Part shown: positions 33,269 through 43,400 of the stretch, piece by piece
Position numbering within the stretch: the stretch's first letter is position 1
Layout of the letters: every line of letters starts with the position of its first letter
Source of the DNA: a virus
IMG/VR virus record: IMGVR_UViG_3300022752_000027
Span: 1-64,000 of that record
Reading direction: 5' to 3' (one strand)
Length of the DNA: 64,000 nucleotides
Translations under genes and position numbers: made by a program
The notes under the pieces: model-generated
What the model was told of the DNA's origin: nothing
Databases searched by the model: none
Seen by the model: the letters and a program-made list of their open reading frames with translations, nothing else

Positions 33269-36200
33269 ATGGCAACGTACATACCTGGCATACAAGATTA
33301 CATTCCACAAATCCAGCCGTTCAAGCCGGATTTTAACTTTTTCCAATCTGCATTAGAGCAGAAACAACAGCAGTATCAAGCTGGCTATAATAAGATTAGT
33401 GCCGTATATGGCCAACTTCTTAATTCTGAGCTACTTAGAGATGCTAATAAGGAAAGAAGGGATGCGTTATTTACAGAAATTGACGCAGATATCAAAAGGC
33501 TTTCTGGCGTAGATTTATCTCTGCAGGAAAATGTCAAAGAGGCAAGTAAGCTATTCCAACCTTTAATTAATAATGATTACTTTAGAAAGGATGTAGCATA
33601 TACTAAACAACATTATGCTCAGCTCAGAAGAGCAGATGGCATGATGAGAAATCCTGATCCTAAAAGTGATGAAAGATATTGGCAAGAAGGTGTTACAGCA
33701 TTGCATTATCAGGCTGAAGATTTTTCTAAATCAACAGATGAAGAATCAATGCGATATAGAAATCCTGTCTATACGCCGAAGATTGATGTAACAGAAAAAC
33801 TATTTAAGTTCGGTAAAGATAACGACATTAATCCTGAGTCAGATCCAATCCGTAGTGGTGGCTTCATGTATAAGTACACCAATGGTAGACCAGCAATTCC
33901 AACATTACAAAATACATTCTCTTCGGTGCTTATGTCAGACCCTAGAATTAAGGCAATGACTGATACTGAAGCATATCTAGAAAGAAAGAATTACTCTAAA
34001 GAGAATGCTACTAGATTTAATGGAGATGAGTTAGCAGCTGAGACAGAATATTTGCAAAACAAAATTGCAGACATTAATAAGTATTATGAAAAAGCTACTA
34101 AACAAACTGAAGAGAAGGCCAATAGAGTAAATACTACTAAGAAGGTTATTGAAGATAGAATTGCTACTTATGGTATTGACCCAGACCTAGACCAAGATCT
34201 TGTTAAAATGTACCAAGGTGCAATGACAGATCAAAGCACTATTGCTAGTAATCAGCAAAAAAATAAAGATGTTACTAGCCAAATCAACGGTATAGATATG
34301 AATTCTCTTGACAGGGAATCATTACGCTATAGAGTAGATAATGCAATGTCCTACTTTAAAATTGATGGACTTGCTGCTCAGACTGCAGAACAATATGCAA
34401 TGAGCAAACAAAAGGTTGATTTTCAGGTAGATCCTTATGCTCTTGAAGCTACTAAGCATAGATATGCTATGGCTAGACAAGATGATCAGCAAGACCATGA
34501 AAAGAAAATGAAAATCATGGACATTGCTAGTGAAATGTTTAAAGCAAGTGGCAATGCTCAGGCTGGTAAAAGTCTTAATCCATTTTATGGAACTGGATTG
34601 CTTCTAAAGATCCCTACTCCTGGAGGAGTTACAGCTGATAATTTAGATATACAAAGAGGAAATGAAGCTGCTGCTCAAACTAAATTAGATCAAAGTACTA
34701 AAATAGTTGATACAAACATTGAGGATTTTCTCGCTATACAAAACAGTATAATCAAAAATCCTGGTGCTACTCCTGAACAAAAAGCAAAGGCAGAACAGGA
34801 TATAAAAGATAGATTAGGTGAGTATCAGGTAGTAAGTAAACAAGAAGCATATACTAAAGATCTTCCTACAGACGTAACTGATTTTGGAGCCGGAATAGGT
34901 AAAATATTACTTGGCGCAGGATTATGGACAGAGGCTATTGCAGGAACTATATTTACTGGTGGATTTTCATTGCCTGCTCAAATTGGAGTAGCATCAACAG
35001 GCACAATTGCTATTGGTAAAGGTATATCAGATATTGTTGGTGCTGTAGGGGGCAAAGAAGAAGTTGGAGAAAAAATAACTCAGTCAAAAGGCTTGGTTGT
35101 TAAAAATGCTAATGGAACATATGATCTAGTACCTCAAGCTCAAAGAACACATTTTACTGATCCTAGCAGTGAAAGTTACTATGATAATGTAAATAAGAAA
35201 GTTCTTGAAGGTTTAAATGAAACCTATGCTTTATATAAAGGAACTCCATATGAAGGAATAATTAGAGAAAAAATTAATAAGACTAACGATAGACAACAGC
35301 AGCTTAAAACTTATAATGATGTTTTAGATGGTGTAAAGAGAATAACAACTGAAAATAATCAGGTACTTAGCACAGCAATGGCTAATGAAGCTGGTACAAC
35401 GGCTGAAAATGCAAAGTTATATTGGAAACCTGATATGACTGGCAGTAGGACAGAAAATGAATTTGTTTCTGCATATGTAGAAGCTAACAAAAATAATACA
35501 AAGGATTATCCTCAAACTACATTTATGAGTTATGTAGTCGGCTCTACTTTTGCTGATTTTACTGGAGATACAAAATGGACAGTGTCAGAGGAAGAAAGAC
35601 TTCAAGATATGAGAGATGATGCTATTGATCTCTATGAAGAACTAATAGATGCCCATGAAACATTAGCTAAAAATCCTGATGGTAATTTAAAACTTAAATC
35701 AGTATTTGATGATGGACTAGTTGCAGATGAGGGTATAAATAGATTTTTTTCAAATGCGTCATATTATGGATTTGATGCTGCTTTTTATGACGAGGCAGGA
35801 TTTAAAATGGGAATGGATTTCTTTCAAAAAGATTTTATACCAAAAACAGCATCTCCATCGTTTAGAGATGAGAATGGCGTTAAGATAGTCTATGGCTCAG
35901 GTCTAGAAATTACTAGAGATGAGTATGCTGAAATGAAGCATGATCCAAAAGCTGAAATGGCACTTAAAACATTTTTGGCATCAGCATCAATGAACTATGG
36001 AGGTAAGACCGGTGAAAATCAAATGAGACCTACCGGGGCATATTATCTAAGTGCAATTGCAGCTAATGATGCTAATAAAGTAGCAATGACTTGGGAACTT
36101 GATCCAGCATGGGTAAAAGAACATGCAGGTACTAAAGATGCGCATGGACCAACTTGGGACTTACAGCAAAAGTTTGCCGAAAAGGAAAAAGAAAAAGGTG

Positions 36201-36595
36201 GTATTCCTGACTATAAGATAACATTCTTTATGGATGCTGATAAAGCAGAGTCATCACCATTCCAAGCAATGCAGCTTTCAAGTGAAGAAATGCTAATGAA
36301 TATGAATGGTCAAATTACACTTGATGCTCATGAAAAATATGCTGGAAATGCAAGTATTTCTAAAAGTGCATTAGGTGGCTATACATATAATGGTTACATA
36401 AAAGCCATGGATGAACTTGGTAATTATATAACTAATCCAATATTTGGAAATTCTGATGCTGACCTAAACTCTCTATATGGGTATCTTAATAATATAATGG
36501 GTTCAGCAGCAATGTCAAATATGCAACAAGAAGCAGCATTAAGAAACCAACAGAATCTTCAGTTTGATCCAACAGCAGTGCTTGAAACAGAATAA
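33269..36595 (+). CDS. ejection-type virion protein with central hydrophobic region (1108 aa)
   Basis: 1108 residues. Helical, Gln/Lys/Glu-rich N-terminal half (FFQSALEQKQQQYQAGYNK; ERRDALFTEIDADIKRLSG) with likely coiled coils. At about residues 537-597 lies a Gly/Ala/Ile-rich hydrophobic stretch (IGKILLGAGLWTEAIAGTIF and further) that could insert into a membrane. The C-terminal half returns to mixed soluble sequence. The combination of coiled coil plus amphipathic or hydrophobic centre resembles internal virion proteins of podoviruses that form a conduit. Role inferred; family assignment as a crAss-like conserved giant is from position. Confidence 0.6.
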   Translation: MATYIPGIQDYIPQIQPFKPDFNFFQSALEQKQQQYQAGYNKISAVYGQLLNSELLRDANKERRDALFTEIDADIKRLSGVDLSLQENVKEASKLFQPLINNDYFRKDVAYTKQHYAQLRRADGMMRNPDPKSDERYWQEGVTALHYQAEDFSKSTDEESMRYRNPVYTPKIDVTEKLFKFGKDNDINPESDPIRSGGFMYKYTNGRPAIPTLQNTFSSVLMSDPRIKAMTDTEAYLERKNYSKENATRFNGDELAAETEYLQNKIADINKYYEKATKQTEEKANRVNTTKKVIEDRIATYGIDPDLDQDLVKMYQGAMTDQSTIASNQQKNKDVTSQINGIDMNSLDRESLRYRVDNAMSYFKIDGLAAQTAEQYAMSKQKVDFQVDPYALEATKHRYAMARQDDQQDHEKKMKIMDIASEMFKASGNAQAGKSLNPFYGTGLLLKIPTPGGVTADNLDIQRGNEAAAQTKLDQSTKIVDTNIEDFLAIQNSIIKNPGATPEQKAKAEQDIKDRLGEYQVVSKQEAYTKDLPTDVTDFGAGIGKILLGAGLWTEAIAGTIFTGGFSLPAQIGVASTGTIAIGKGISDIVGAVGGKEEVGEKITQSKGLVVKNANGTYDLVPQAQRTHFTDPSSESYYDNVNKKVLEGLNETYALYKGTPYEGIIREKINKTNDRQQQLKTYNDVLDGVKRITTENNQVLSTAMANEAGTTAENAKLYWKPDMTGSRTENEFVSAYVEANKNNTKDYPQTTFMSYVVGSTFADFTGDTKWTVSEEERLQDMRDDAIDLYEELIDAHETLAKNPDGNLKLKSVFDDGLVADEGINRFFSNASYYGFDAAFYDEAGFKMGMDFFQKDFIPKTASPSFRDENGVKIVYGSGLEITRDEYAEMKHDPKAEMALKTFLASASMNYGGKTGENQMRPTGAYYLSAIAANDANKVAMTWELDPAWVKEHAGTKDAHGPTWDLQQKFAEKEKEKGGIPDYKITFFMDADKAESSPFQAMQLSSEEMLMNMNGQITLDAHEKYAGNASISKSALGGYTYNGYIKAMDELGNYITNPIFGNSDADLNSLYGYLNNIMGSAAMSNMQQEAALRNQQNLQFDPTAVLETE

Positions 36596-36597
36596 CT

Positions 36598-39500
36598 ATG
36601 GTAGATAACTTTCAGATACCTACTGGTAATCAAGGGGTAGATCCTATTGATCAGTATCTTACTACTCTTGCAAAAACAACACAGTATTTAGATCAAGCTG
36701 TACCCAGATTAGAACAAGGCATAGATCAGATATTACCTCCTCAAGCAAAAAATAAGTCTCAGTATACTGGTTTTAACCAACAGAAAGCTGATGCAGCTTT
36801 GGGTACTTATAATGGTATGGCTTCGTTTACTCCTAATAATACAAAGCCAAAACAAGGAGGAAACGTTGATTATATACAAGGACTGATTGCATCAGCAATA
36901 TCATCACCCATTCCTACATCTGGTGCTGCAAGCCAAGTAAGAAAAACTGGTTTTGCAGCTGGTCCAGATAAATTAAACTTTGATAGGTATTATGCACATA
37001 ATGCATATAAGAAACTTGGATGGAATCCTTACGTAGATAACGAGGCTATTTATAATGCTAATAGTTCTTGGACAGATGATTTTGGAAGAGCATGGGACCA
37101 GTGGGGAAAGCTTGCATCATTAGGTTTTAAACAGACTGCCCAAAATTGGGATGATTTGTTTACTTTAAATACTGCTGGGGATACCAAAAATGCCAGAGAA
37201 ATGAATAGATTAATGTCTATTTCATCATCTACAAGAGGTGGTATTGGTGGTTTTGTTACGAATCAATTTGCAAATTCTGCCTACACATTTGGTGTAATGG
37301 GAGAAATACTTGCAGAAGAAGCTGCATTATGGGGAGCAACTGCATTAACTGAAGGTGCATTAGCATCACCTGCCGTAGCTAGAACTGCAGCCAATATAAA
37401 AAAATTATTTTCTGCGGGTAACGCCGCTGAAAATGCTGCAGATGCCATAAGAGCAAGTAAGACTGTTGAAGAAGCAAAATCTATGACTACTGCCGTAAAT
37501 TCTGTTCAGGATGTTTCTCAAGCTAGAAAGTTTTGGAATGGTGTGGCTGGATTTATAAATCCATTTTCCGATACTGCTGAGACAATAAAGAATATTAGAA
37601 CAGGTGCCAACGGCTACGATAAATTAACAGATGTAGCTAAAGCCACTAAAACATTTGGAGCATTCTTTAGGGATATGCGACTCATGAATACAGCACTAGC
37701 AGAATCAAGATTAGAAGGAGGCTTTGTACAAAATGAAGTCTTCAATAAACTTATTCAAGATTGGAATAAGAACAATGTTGTTCCGCCAGATGATATAGCA
37801 GCAAACAAAATGCTTAAGCAAGCAAAAGATGCTGGTATTAGAACAACAATGATGAATATGCCAGCAATTCTATATTCTAATAAGATTGTATTTGATAAGG
37901 CATTAAACGGATTCAAACCATTTAGAGAAACCTTAGATGGTAGTCTTGGTACAATGGTAAAGAAACTAGGTGGCAAGGGTAAGGCATACGAAGGATTTAT
38001 AGATACGGCTAATCCTAAAACATGGTTTACTAAAAGAAATTTTAAAAGAATTGGTAACCAGTTCAAGCCAGCAAACATAGCAAAAGGAGGAATGAGATAC
38101 TTATCTGCCAACCTAGCAGAAGGATTGCAGGAAGTATATCAAGAAGCTATAAGTGAAGCCACAACTAATTACTTTACACAGAAGTATCTTAATGCAGATA
38201 GAGCAGGTTACTTGTCATATGCTGCTGCATTAGGTGAAGGATTTGGAAATCAGATATCTGGTAAAGGTGCTGAAACATTCTTATCTGGTTTCTTGATGGG
38301 AGGTCTTGTACAAGGACCACAAGCATTAGCATTTCAGTATGCTCCGCAGGTAGTTAAAGACTTTCAGGAAAGAAGAAAAGATCCAGCAAAGTATGCTGAA
38401 AGACAAAATCTTAGAAAGCAACAACAAGAAAAGATAACTAACTTCCTTAATAAAGTAGCAGAAGACCCTAAAGCCGTGTTTGATCCTGTATATGCTAATC
38501 TACAGGCACAAAAGGACTTTGCAACAAAGATGGATCTAGCTGAAGCTGATGGTAATAAGAAAGAACATAAAGATGCTTCTCAGGATTCAATACTTGAACA
38601 TGTACAACTTCTTTTAAATAAGGGATATATTGATTTATTAAAAGATCAGATTTCAAGTTTTAAAGGACTAAGCGATGCTGAATTACTTCAGGCATTTGGA
38701 TATAGTCAAGAAAATGGAAATGCTAATGAGTATAATAAATCTATTAGGGAAAAACTAAATGGTGTAGAGGCAAAGATTGAAGAGATTACCAAAAGACATG
38801 AGAAGTATAGTAGTATAAAGAATCCATTTGATCCAGACTCTGATGAGTTTCTTGATTATGCAGGATTTGAAACTGCAAGACAAGCAGCTATCTATAACGA
38901 ATATACTTTTAGCCAAGCTGAAAAAAGAATGGCTGGTATTCTACAGGAGACTTCTAAATTTGCTGGAGGTGCTGTTGCTGGTACTATTACTAATCTTTTT
39001 AATCTAGATCAGTTAAATAATGAAATCAAACTTTTAAAACAAGAGGCTACAGTATTATCTCAGGGTGATGCAGAGCAAAAGAAACTTGCAAAGAAAAAAC
39101 AAAAGGCATTAGATGCATTAACTGCCCTTAGAGGAAGTATTGAACTGTATAGTCAAGACCTTGAAAAGCATAGAAAAAGTCTTGTAGATAAGGAAGCAAA
39201 AAAAGAATTATCAGAAGACGGCACACCAGAATATTTAGAATATTCAAGAAAAGAACTTGATAATGATTTAAGAAAATACATCTCTACAATTACTGGACTA
39301 CCTCTAGATGATGCATCTATGGATAAACTGGTTATTGATTTCCAGGATTATTATGAATTAGATCATGACAAACGTGTAGCTAGTGTTAACGTAAATAAAC
39401 TTAATGATCCTAACTTCTTCTTTAAGACAGCAAGAAGATTTAGTGAATCACAAAGAGAAACTCTTAAGGCAGCACAGAAATATATAAATGATGCCTATGC

Positions 39501-40470
39501 TGAATTCATGCGTAGGAAAGATAGCAATCAGTTACTAGGGGACTTGTACGATAAGTATAAGGTATTTGTACTACCTGAAGATATTGCTGATTTTGTTGCT
39601 GGTAAAAAACTACCTTCAGAGTTTGTTGATGTGGCTACCAAAGTTCCTCTTGAAAAAGACAGTCCTAAGTATGCCGAAATAATAATGTATCTCAAAGAGT
39701 TTGAAGAAGCTATGGGATACAAGTTTGAAGGTATGCCAGAGATTGTAGAAGTAGAGGAAGAAAAACCTGAAGAGGTTAAAGAGGAAGAAGTAAGTCTACA
39801 ACCTGAAACTCCAACAGTAACTAAACCAGTTACTACAGATATGGCTGTAGGAGATATTCCTAAAGACCTTATTGCCCAATTACGTGCACAATTTAGAATT
39901 GATAATAATAATATGATTAATGCAGGGCAGACTGCTATGATGGAATCTGAATTCTCCAAATGGGTTCAGACTAGTTCTAGTGCTGCTAACATTATTTATA
40001 ACTGGAACATGGCTAATAACCTTATAGATAAGAGTACACCTAGACCACAAGTTTCAGAAAAAGCAACTGGGGTTTCCACAGAATTAGTTAAATTTGAAGA
40101 GTTAACAGAAAACACTGTACTTATAATGAAAGATACTGGCAAGTTCCCATTAAAGCGCGCAAGAGTTATTGAAACTGATGCAGCTAATAGAACTATTACA
40201 GTTCAACCTGTCGGTACCGAAGATAGAGTAACTTTTATAGAAAGTGAAATACCTAATGAAATTGCTAGTATATATAAGACAGGAGTAGTTGCTCCTGAAG
40301 CCACCCCAGAAGTTACCTCTGGAGAACAGCAATTGTCAAATGAAAATTTAACTGCTGTTACTACTGAAGAGGAACTTATAAATAGCATTAACGAGGACGT
40401 GGAAAAAGCCAAGTCCATGACAAAAGAAGATAGAGATAACGACCTTTTAAACTCATTAGGCTGTAAATAA
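36598..40470 (+). CDS. ejection-type virion protein (1290 aa)
   Basis: 1290 residues. Two hydrophobic Gly/Ala-rich parts stand out at about residues 212-257 (FGVMGEILAEEAALWGATAL) and 538-583 (ETFLSGFLMGGLVQGPQALA). Residues about 600-1000 are Lys/Glu-rich and probably coiled coil. The C-terminal 300 residues have a strongly acidic linker (VEVEEEKPEEVKEEEVSLQP) and end in NSLGCK. Starts three bases after the previous stop and ends one base before the RNA polymerase gene. Likely ejected together with the polymerase; no enzymatic motif is visible. Confidence 0.6.
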   Translation: MVDNFQIPTGNQGVDPIDQYLTTLAKTTQYLDQAVPRLEQGIDQILPPQAKNKSQYTGFNQQKADAALGTYNGMASFTPNNTKPKQGGNVDYIQGLIASAISSPIPTSGAASQVRKTGFAAGPDKLNFDRYYAHNAYKKLGWNPYVDNEAIYNANSSWTDDFGRAWDQWGKLASLGFKQTAQNWDDLFTLNTAGDTKNAREMNRLMSISSSTRGGIGGFVTNQFANSAYTFGVMGEILAEEAALWGATALTEGALASPAVARTAANIKKLFSAGNAAENAADAIRASKTVEEAKSMTTAVNSVQDVSQARKFWNGVAGFINPFSDTAETIKNIRTGANGYDKLTDVAKATKTFGAFFRDMRLMNTALAESRLEGGFVQNEVFNKLIQDWNKNNVVPPDDIAANKMLKQAKDAGIRTTMMNMPAILYSNKIVFDKALNGFKPFRETLDGSLGTMVKKLGGKGKAYEGFIDTANPKTWFTKRNFKRIGNQFKPANIAKGGMRYLSANLAEGLQEVYQEAISEATTNYFTQKYLNADRAGYLSYAAALGEGFGNQISGKGAETFLSGFLMGGLVQGPQALAFQYAPQVVKDFQERRKDPAKYAERQNLRKQQQEKITNFLNKVAEDPKAVFDPVYANLQAQKDFATKMDLAEADGNKKEHKDASQDSILEHVQLLLNKGYIDLLKDQISSFKGLSDAELLQAFGYSQENGNANEYNKSIREKLNGVEAKIEEITKRHEKYSSIKNPFDPDSDEFLDYAGFETARQAAIYNEYTFSQAEKRMAGILQETSKFAGGAVAGTITNLFNLDQLNNEIKLLKQEATVLSQGDAEQKKLAKKKQKALDALTALRGSIELYSQDLEKHRKSLVDKEAKKELSEDGTPEYLEYSRKELDNDLRKYISTITGLPLDDASMDKLVIDFQDYYELDHDKRVASVNVNKLNDPNFFFKTARRFSESQRETLKAAQKYINDAYAEFMRRKDSNQLLGDLYDKYKVFVLPEDIADFVAGKKLPSEFVDVATKVPLEKDSPKYAEIIMYLKEFEEAMGYKFEGMPEIVEVEEEKPEEVKEEEVSLQPETPTVTKPVTTDMAVGDIPKDLIAQLRAQFRIDNNNMINAGQTAMMESEFSKWVQTSSSAANIIYNWNMANNLIDKSTPRPQVSEKATGVSTELVKFEELTENTVLIMKDTGKFPLKRARVIETDAANRTITVQPVGTEDRVTFIESEIPNEIASIYKTGVVAPEATPEVTSGEQQLSNENLTAVTTEEELINSINEDVEKAKSMTKEDRDNDLLNSLGCK

Positions 40471-40471
40471 A

Positions 40472-43400
40472 ATGATAAATTGTAGTCTTACACCTGACCA
40501 AATCAGAACCTTACGAGTAAAGATTTCAGGTGACTTACTAGATATTCTAGGTAGTCCTGATGCCCAATTTGATGTAAAATCTTATTTGAGGGATCTTTAT
40601 AATTTTATTGAAGCTGGATCAAACGGAAACAAAAATCTTGCATTAGACTATGCAAGAATGGGATCTGTAATTATATCTCAGTTGGTTACAAATAGACCGA
40701 CTGATATTGCCAAGCTTTTATTTAAAGGTCTGGATCTCAATGAGTTAATGAAGAAAAACATTGAGTTTGCAGATCCCACTAATGGATTAAATCTGGTAAA
40801 CGAATATGTTGCACCAATTGTTTCTGAAGAGACTGTAGAAGAAATTGTTGCTGAAGAAGAGAAACAAATACAACAAAAAAAAGTAGAAGACAAGATTTCT
40901 AGTACTGGACCTACCATTGAAAGATTACGTCCAACAACTGCAGTATCTACTACTATAAATGAATTAGTAGATCCAGATGATGCAAGTCTTGGGGCTGATC
41001 CAGGAATGCGGTACTACACAAAATTTGTACGTGAAATACTTACAAACTATATTGGCAAACGTGTAGGAACTTCAGAATTTTCTGGAATAGATTATCCAGG
41101 TATTTATGGTGGATTATTTATCACCATGATGCGCTACAATCAAATACCTGTAGCACAACTCCATTCTAAAATGGACCTGAGTAGAGCTGAAGACAAGCAT
41201 AAGTATGATAATGATTTTGTCTATGTAATAACTGATGAGAATGGTTTTCCGGTAACTTTTGATGAAAACTATAAAGTATCAGGATCTGGTAAATTAATTT
41301 ATTATAATACCAGATTCCTTCCTGTAAAACAAGACGGAAAATTTATTTTAACAAATGTTAAGAACGTCCAGAATCCTAAGGAATTATCTAAAAACCTTGG
41401 CATAAGTGAATTAGATGCTGAGAAGATGTTAGATGCTCAATTTAGGGCACTAGAACAAGCTTATGAATATCTTAAAGCTAATCCAGAAGGTAAGCTTCTG
41501 TATTCAATACGTGGGGGGAGTTACGGTACAGTTGTAAATGAAAATGCTGCTTTTGTAGATCCAAAATCAATAGATTTTGAAAACGCGGCTAAAAAAGTAA
41601 TGCTTATTAATAAGCAACAAGCAGCTGAAGCAACAGGATCATCAAATTCTAAGGGTGGTTTTTATCTTACTGCTACTGGTAAAGGCATGATGTTTATGAA
41701 AATTAAGAAGTTATCTGATACAGATATTAATCTTATTTTCAACGTACTTACTAAGAATCTTACTAACCAAGCTGGTCAACCTGTATCACTCGAGACAAGA
41801 AAGAATATCATTCAGACATATATAAAAACGTCTCCAAATGATTTATCTATATCAATAGATTCTACGAACAATAAACTAGTCCTTAAATACAAGGGTGAGA
41901 TTATTGACTTAGATAACGTAGATGCTGTAAAGAATGCCATTGCTAGAGATAAGACAGGTAACCTCCGTGAATATACGTTTGCAACAAACAAGTTCAATGA
42001 CGAACAAGCAATACCCCTCTATAGTGTAGAGATAGATGAAAGGACTGGTGGAGCATATATTTCTGGTATTAAGCCCATGTCTCCGATTGAATACATGAGT
42101 CATGTATCAGAAGTAAAAGTAGAACTTGAACCTGATGGAACTATAAAGCAGTATAATGCATATTTTAGTTTAACCTCTACGCCAGAGACTATTGGAAAAA
42201 CTGTAGTTAAAACAGAAGCCCCTACTGCTGACCCTACAATTAGAGAAAAGAAAAATGAAATAGTTGATCAGTTATTTAGAGGTGAGGAAGTAACAGGAGA
42301 TATTCAGAGACCACAGAACAGTGTTACTCGTTTTGAATTCATAAAGCCTGATGGTACTGTAGTCAATTTCTACAACAGGAATGCTGAGCCTATAAATGAA
42401 TCAGACCTCAATAAGAAAGCTAGATTAAAACTAGTAGAGAAGGTAACTACCGAAGATGGTAGAGAATTCTATAATGTTGTAGAAGTATACATTGGAGATA
42501 AGTATGTAGGCAACATTCAGGAGACAGACTTTAGACAACCTAAAAAAACTGAAGAGGCTATTGCAAAGGCTGAACCTATTGTAAAAGAACAAGAGAGTAA
42601 ATCATCAAGTGATGCAGATACTATAAGTAAGATCCTTAAGAATAATGATCTGCTTAAAAGATTACGTAACAAGCTTGATGACCAGACCAATGTCAAGGCT
42701 ACTGCAGAGCAGATAAAACTGGCCAAAGAATGGTATGAGAACAGTCCTCTTTCTAAGTTTATTCCATTTACTGTAGCATTTAATATAATCAATACTAAGA
42801 CCAGAGGATCTATTGCTACATGGGACGTACATGGTATTACTCTATTCAAAGGATCTAACTATTCTGATCTATACCATGAAGCATGGCATGGCTTTACTCA
42901 GATGTTCTTGACTAAAGAGCAAAGGGATTCATTGTATGCAGAGGCTAGAAAAAATAAAGGAACCTTTAAGAGTTTCAGAGGACGAGAAGTATCATATGCT
43001 AATGCTACCAGAGAAGAACTAGAAGAGAAACTGGCAGAAGACTTTAGAGAATTTATGTTGTCTAAAGGCAAGAAGGTAAATGAGAAGGCACCGGTAAAAA
43101 ATAAGATATTCAAACTTTTATTAGACTTATTAAACTACCTGTTTGGTAAGACTAGTGTACAGGATGTACAGGATAATAGCATGGGTAACCCTGTTATTAG
43201 TGAGATGTTTGAGAAACTAAGAGTAGGAGATATAAACGAGTATACGTTTAATCAGGCTAATGCTGAATTCTCTTTACTTAATAGTACTATACAACCATTA
43301 GATCCTACCATGGATGGTCCTGGAACCATCTCTAGACAGGATGCAAAATTACTGGTAGATACTACAGATGCATTAATTGGGGAACTAATTGATAAACTAA

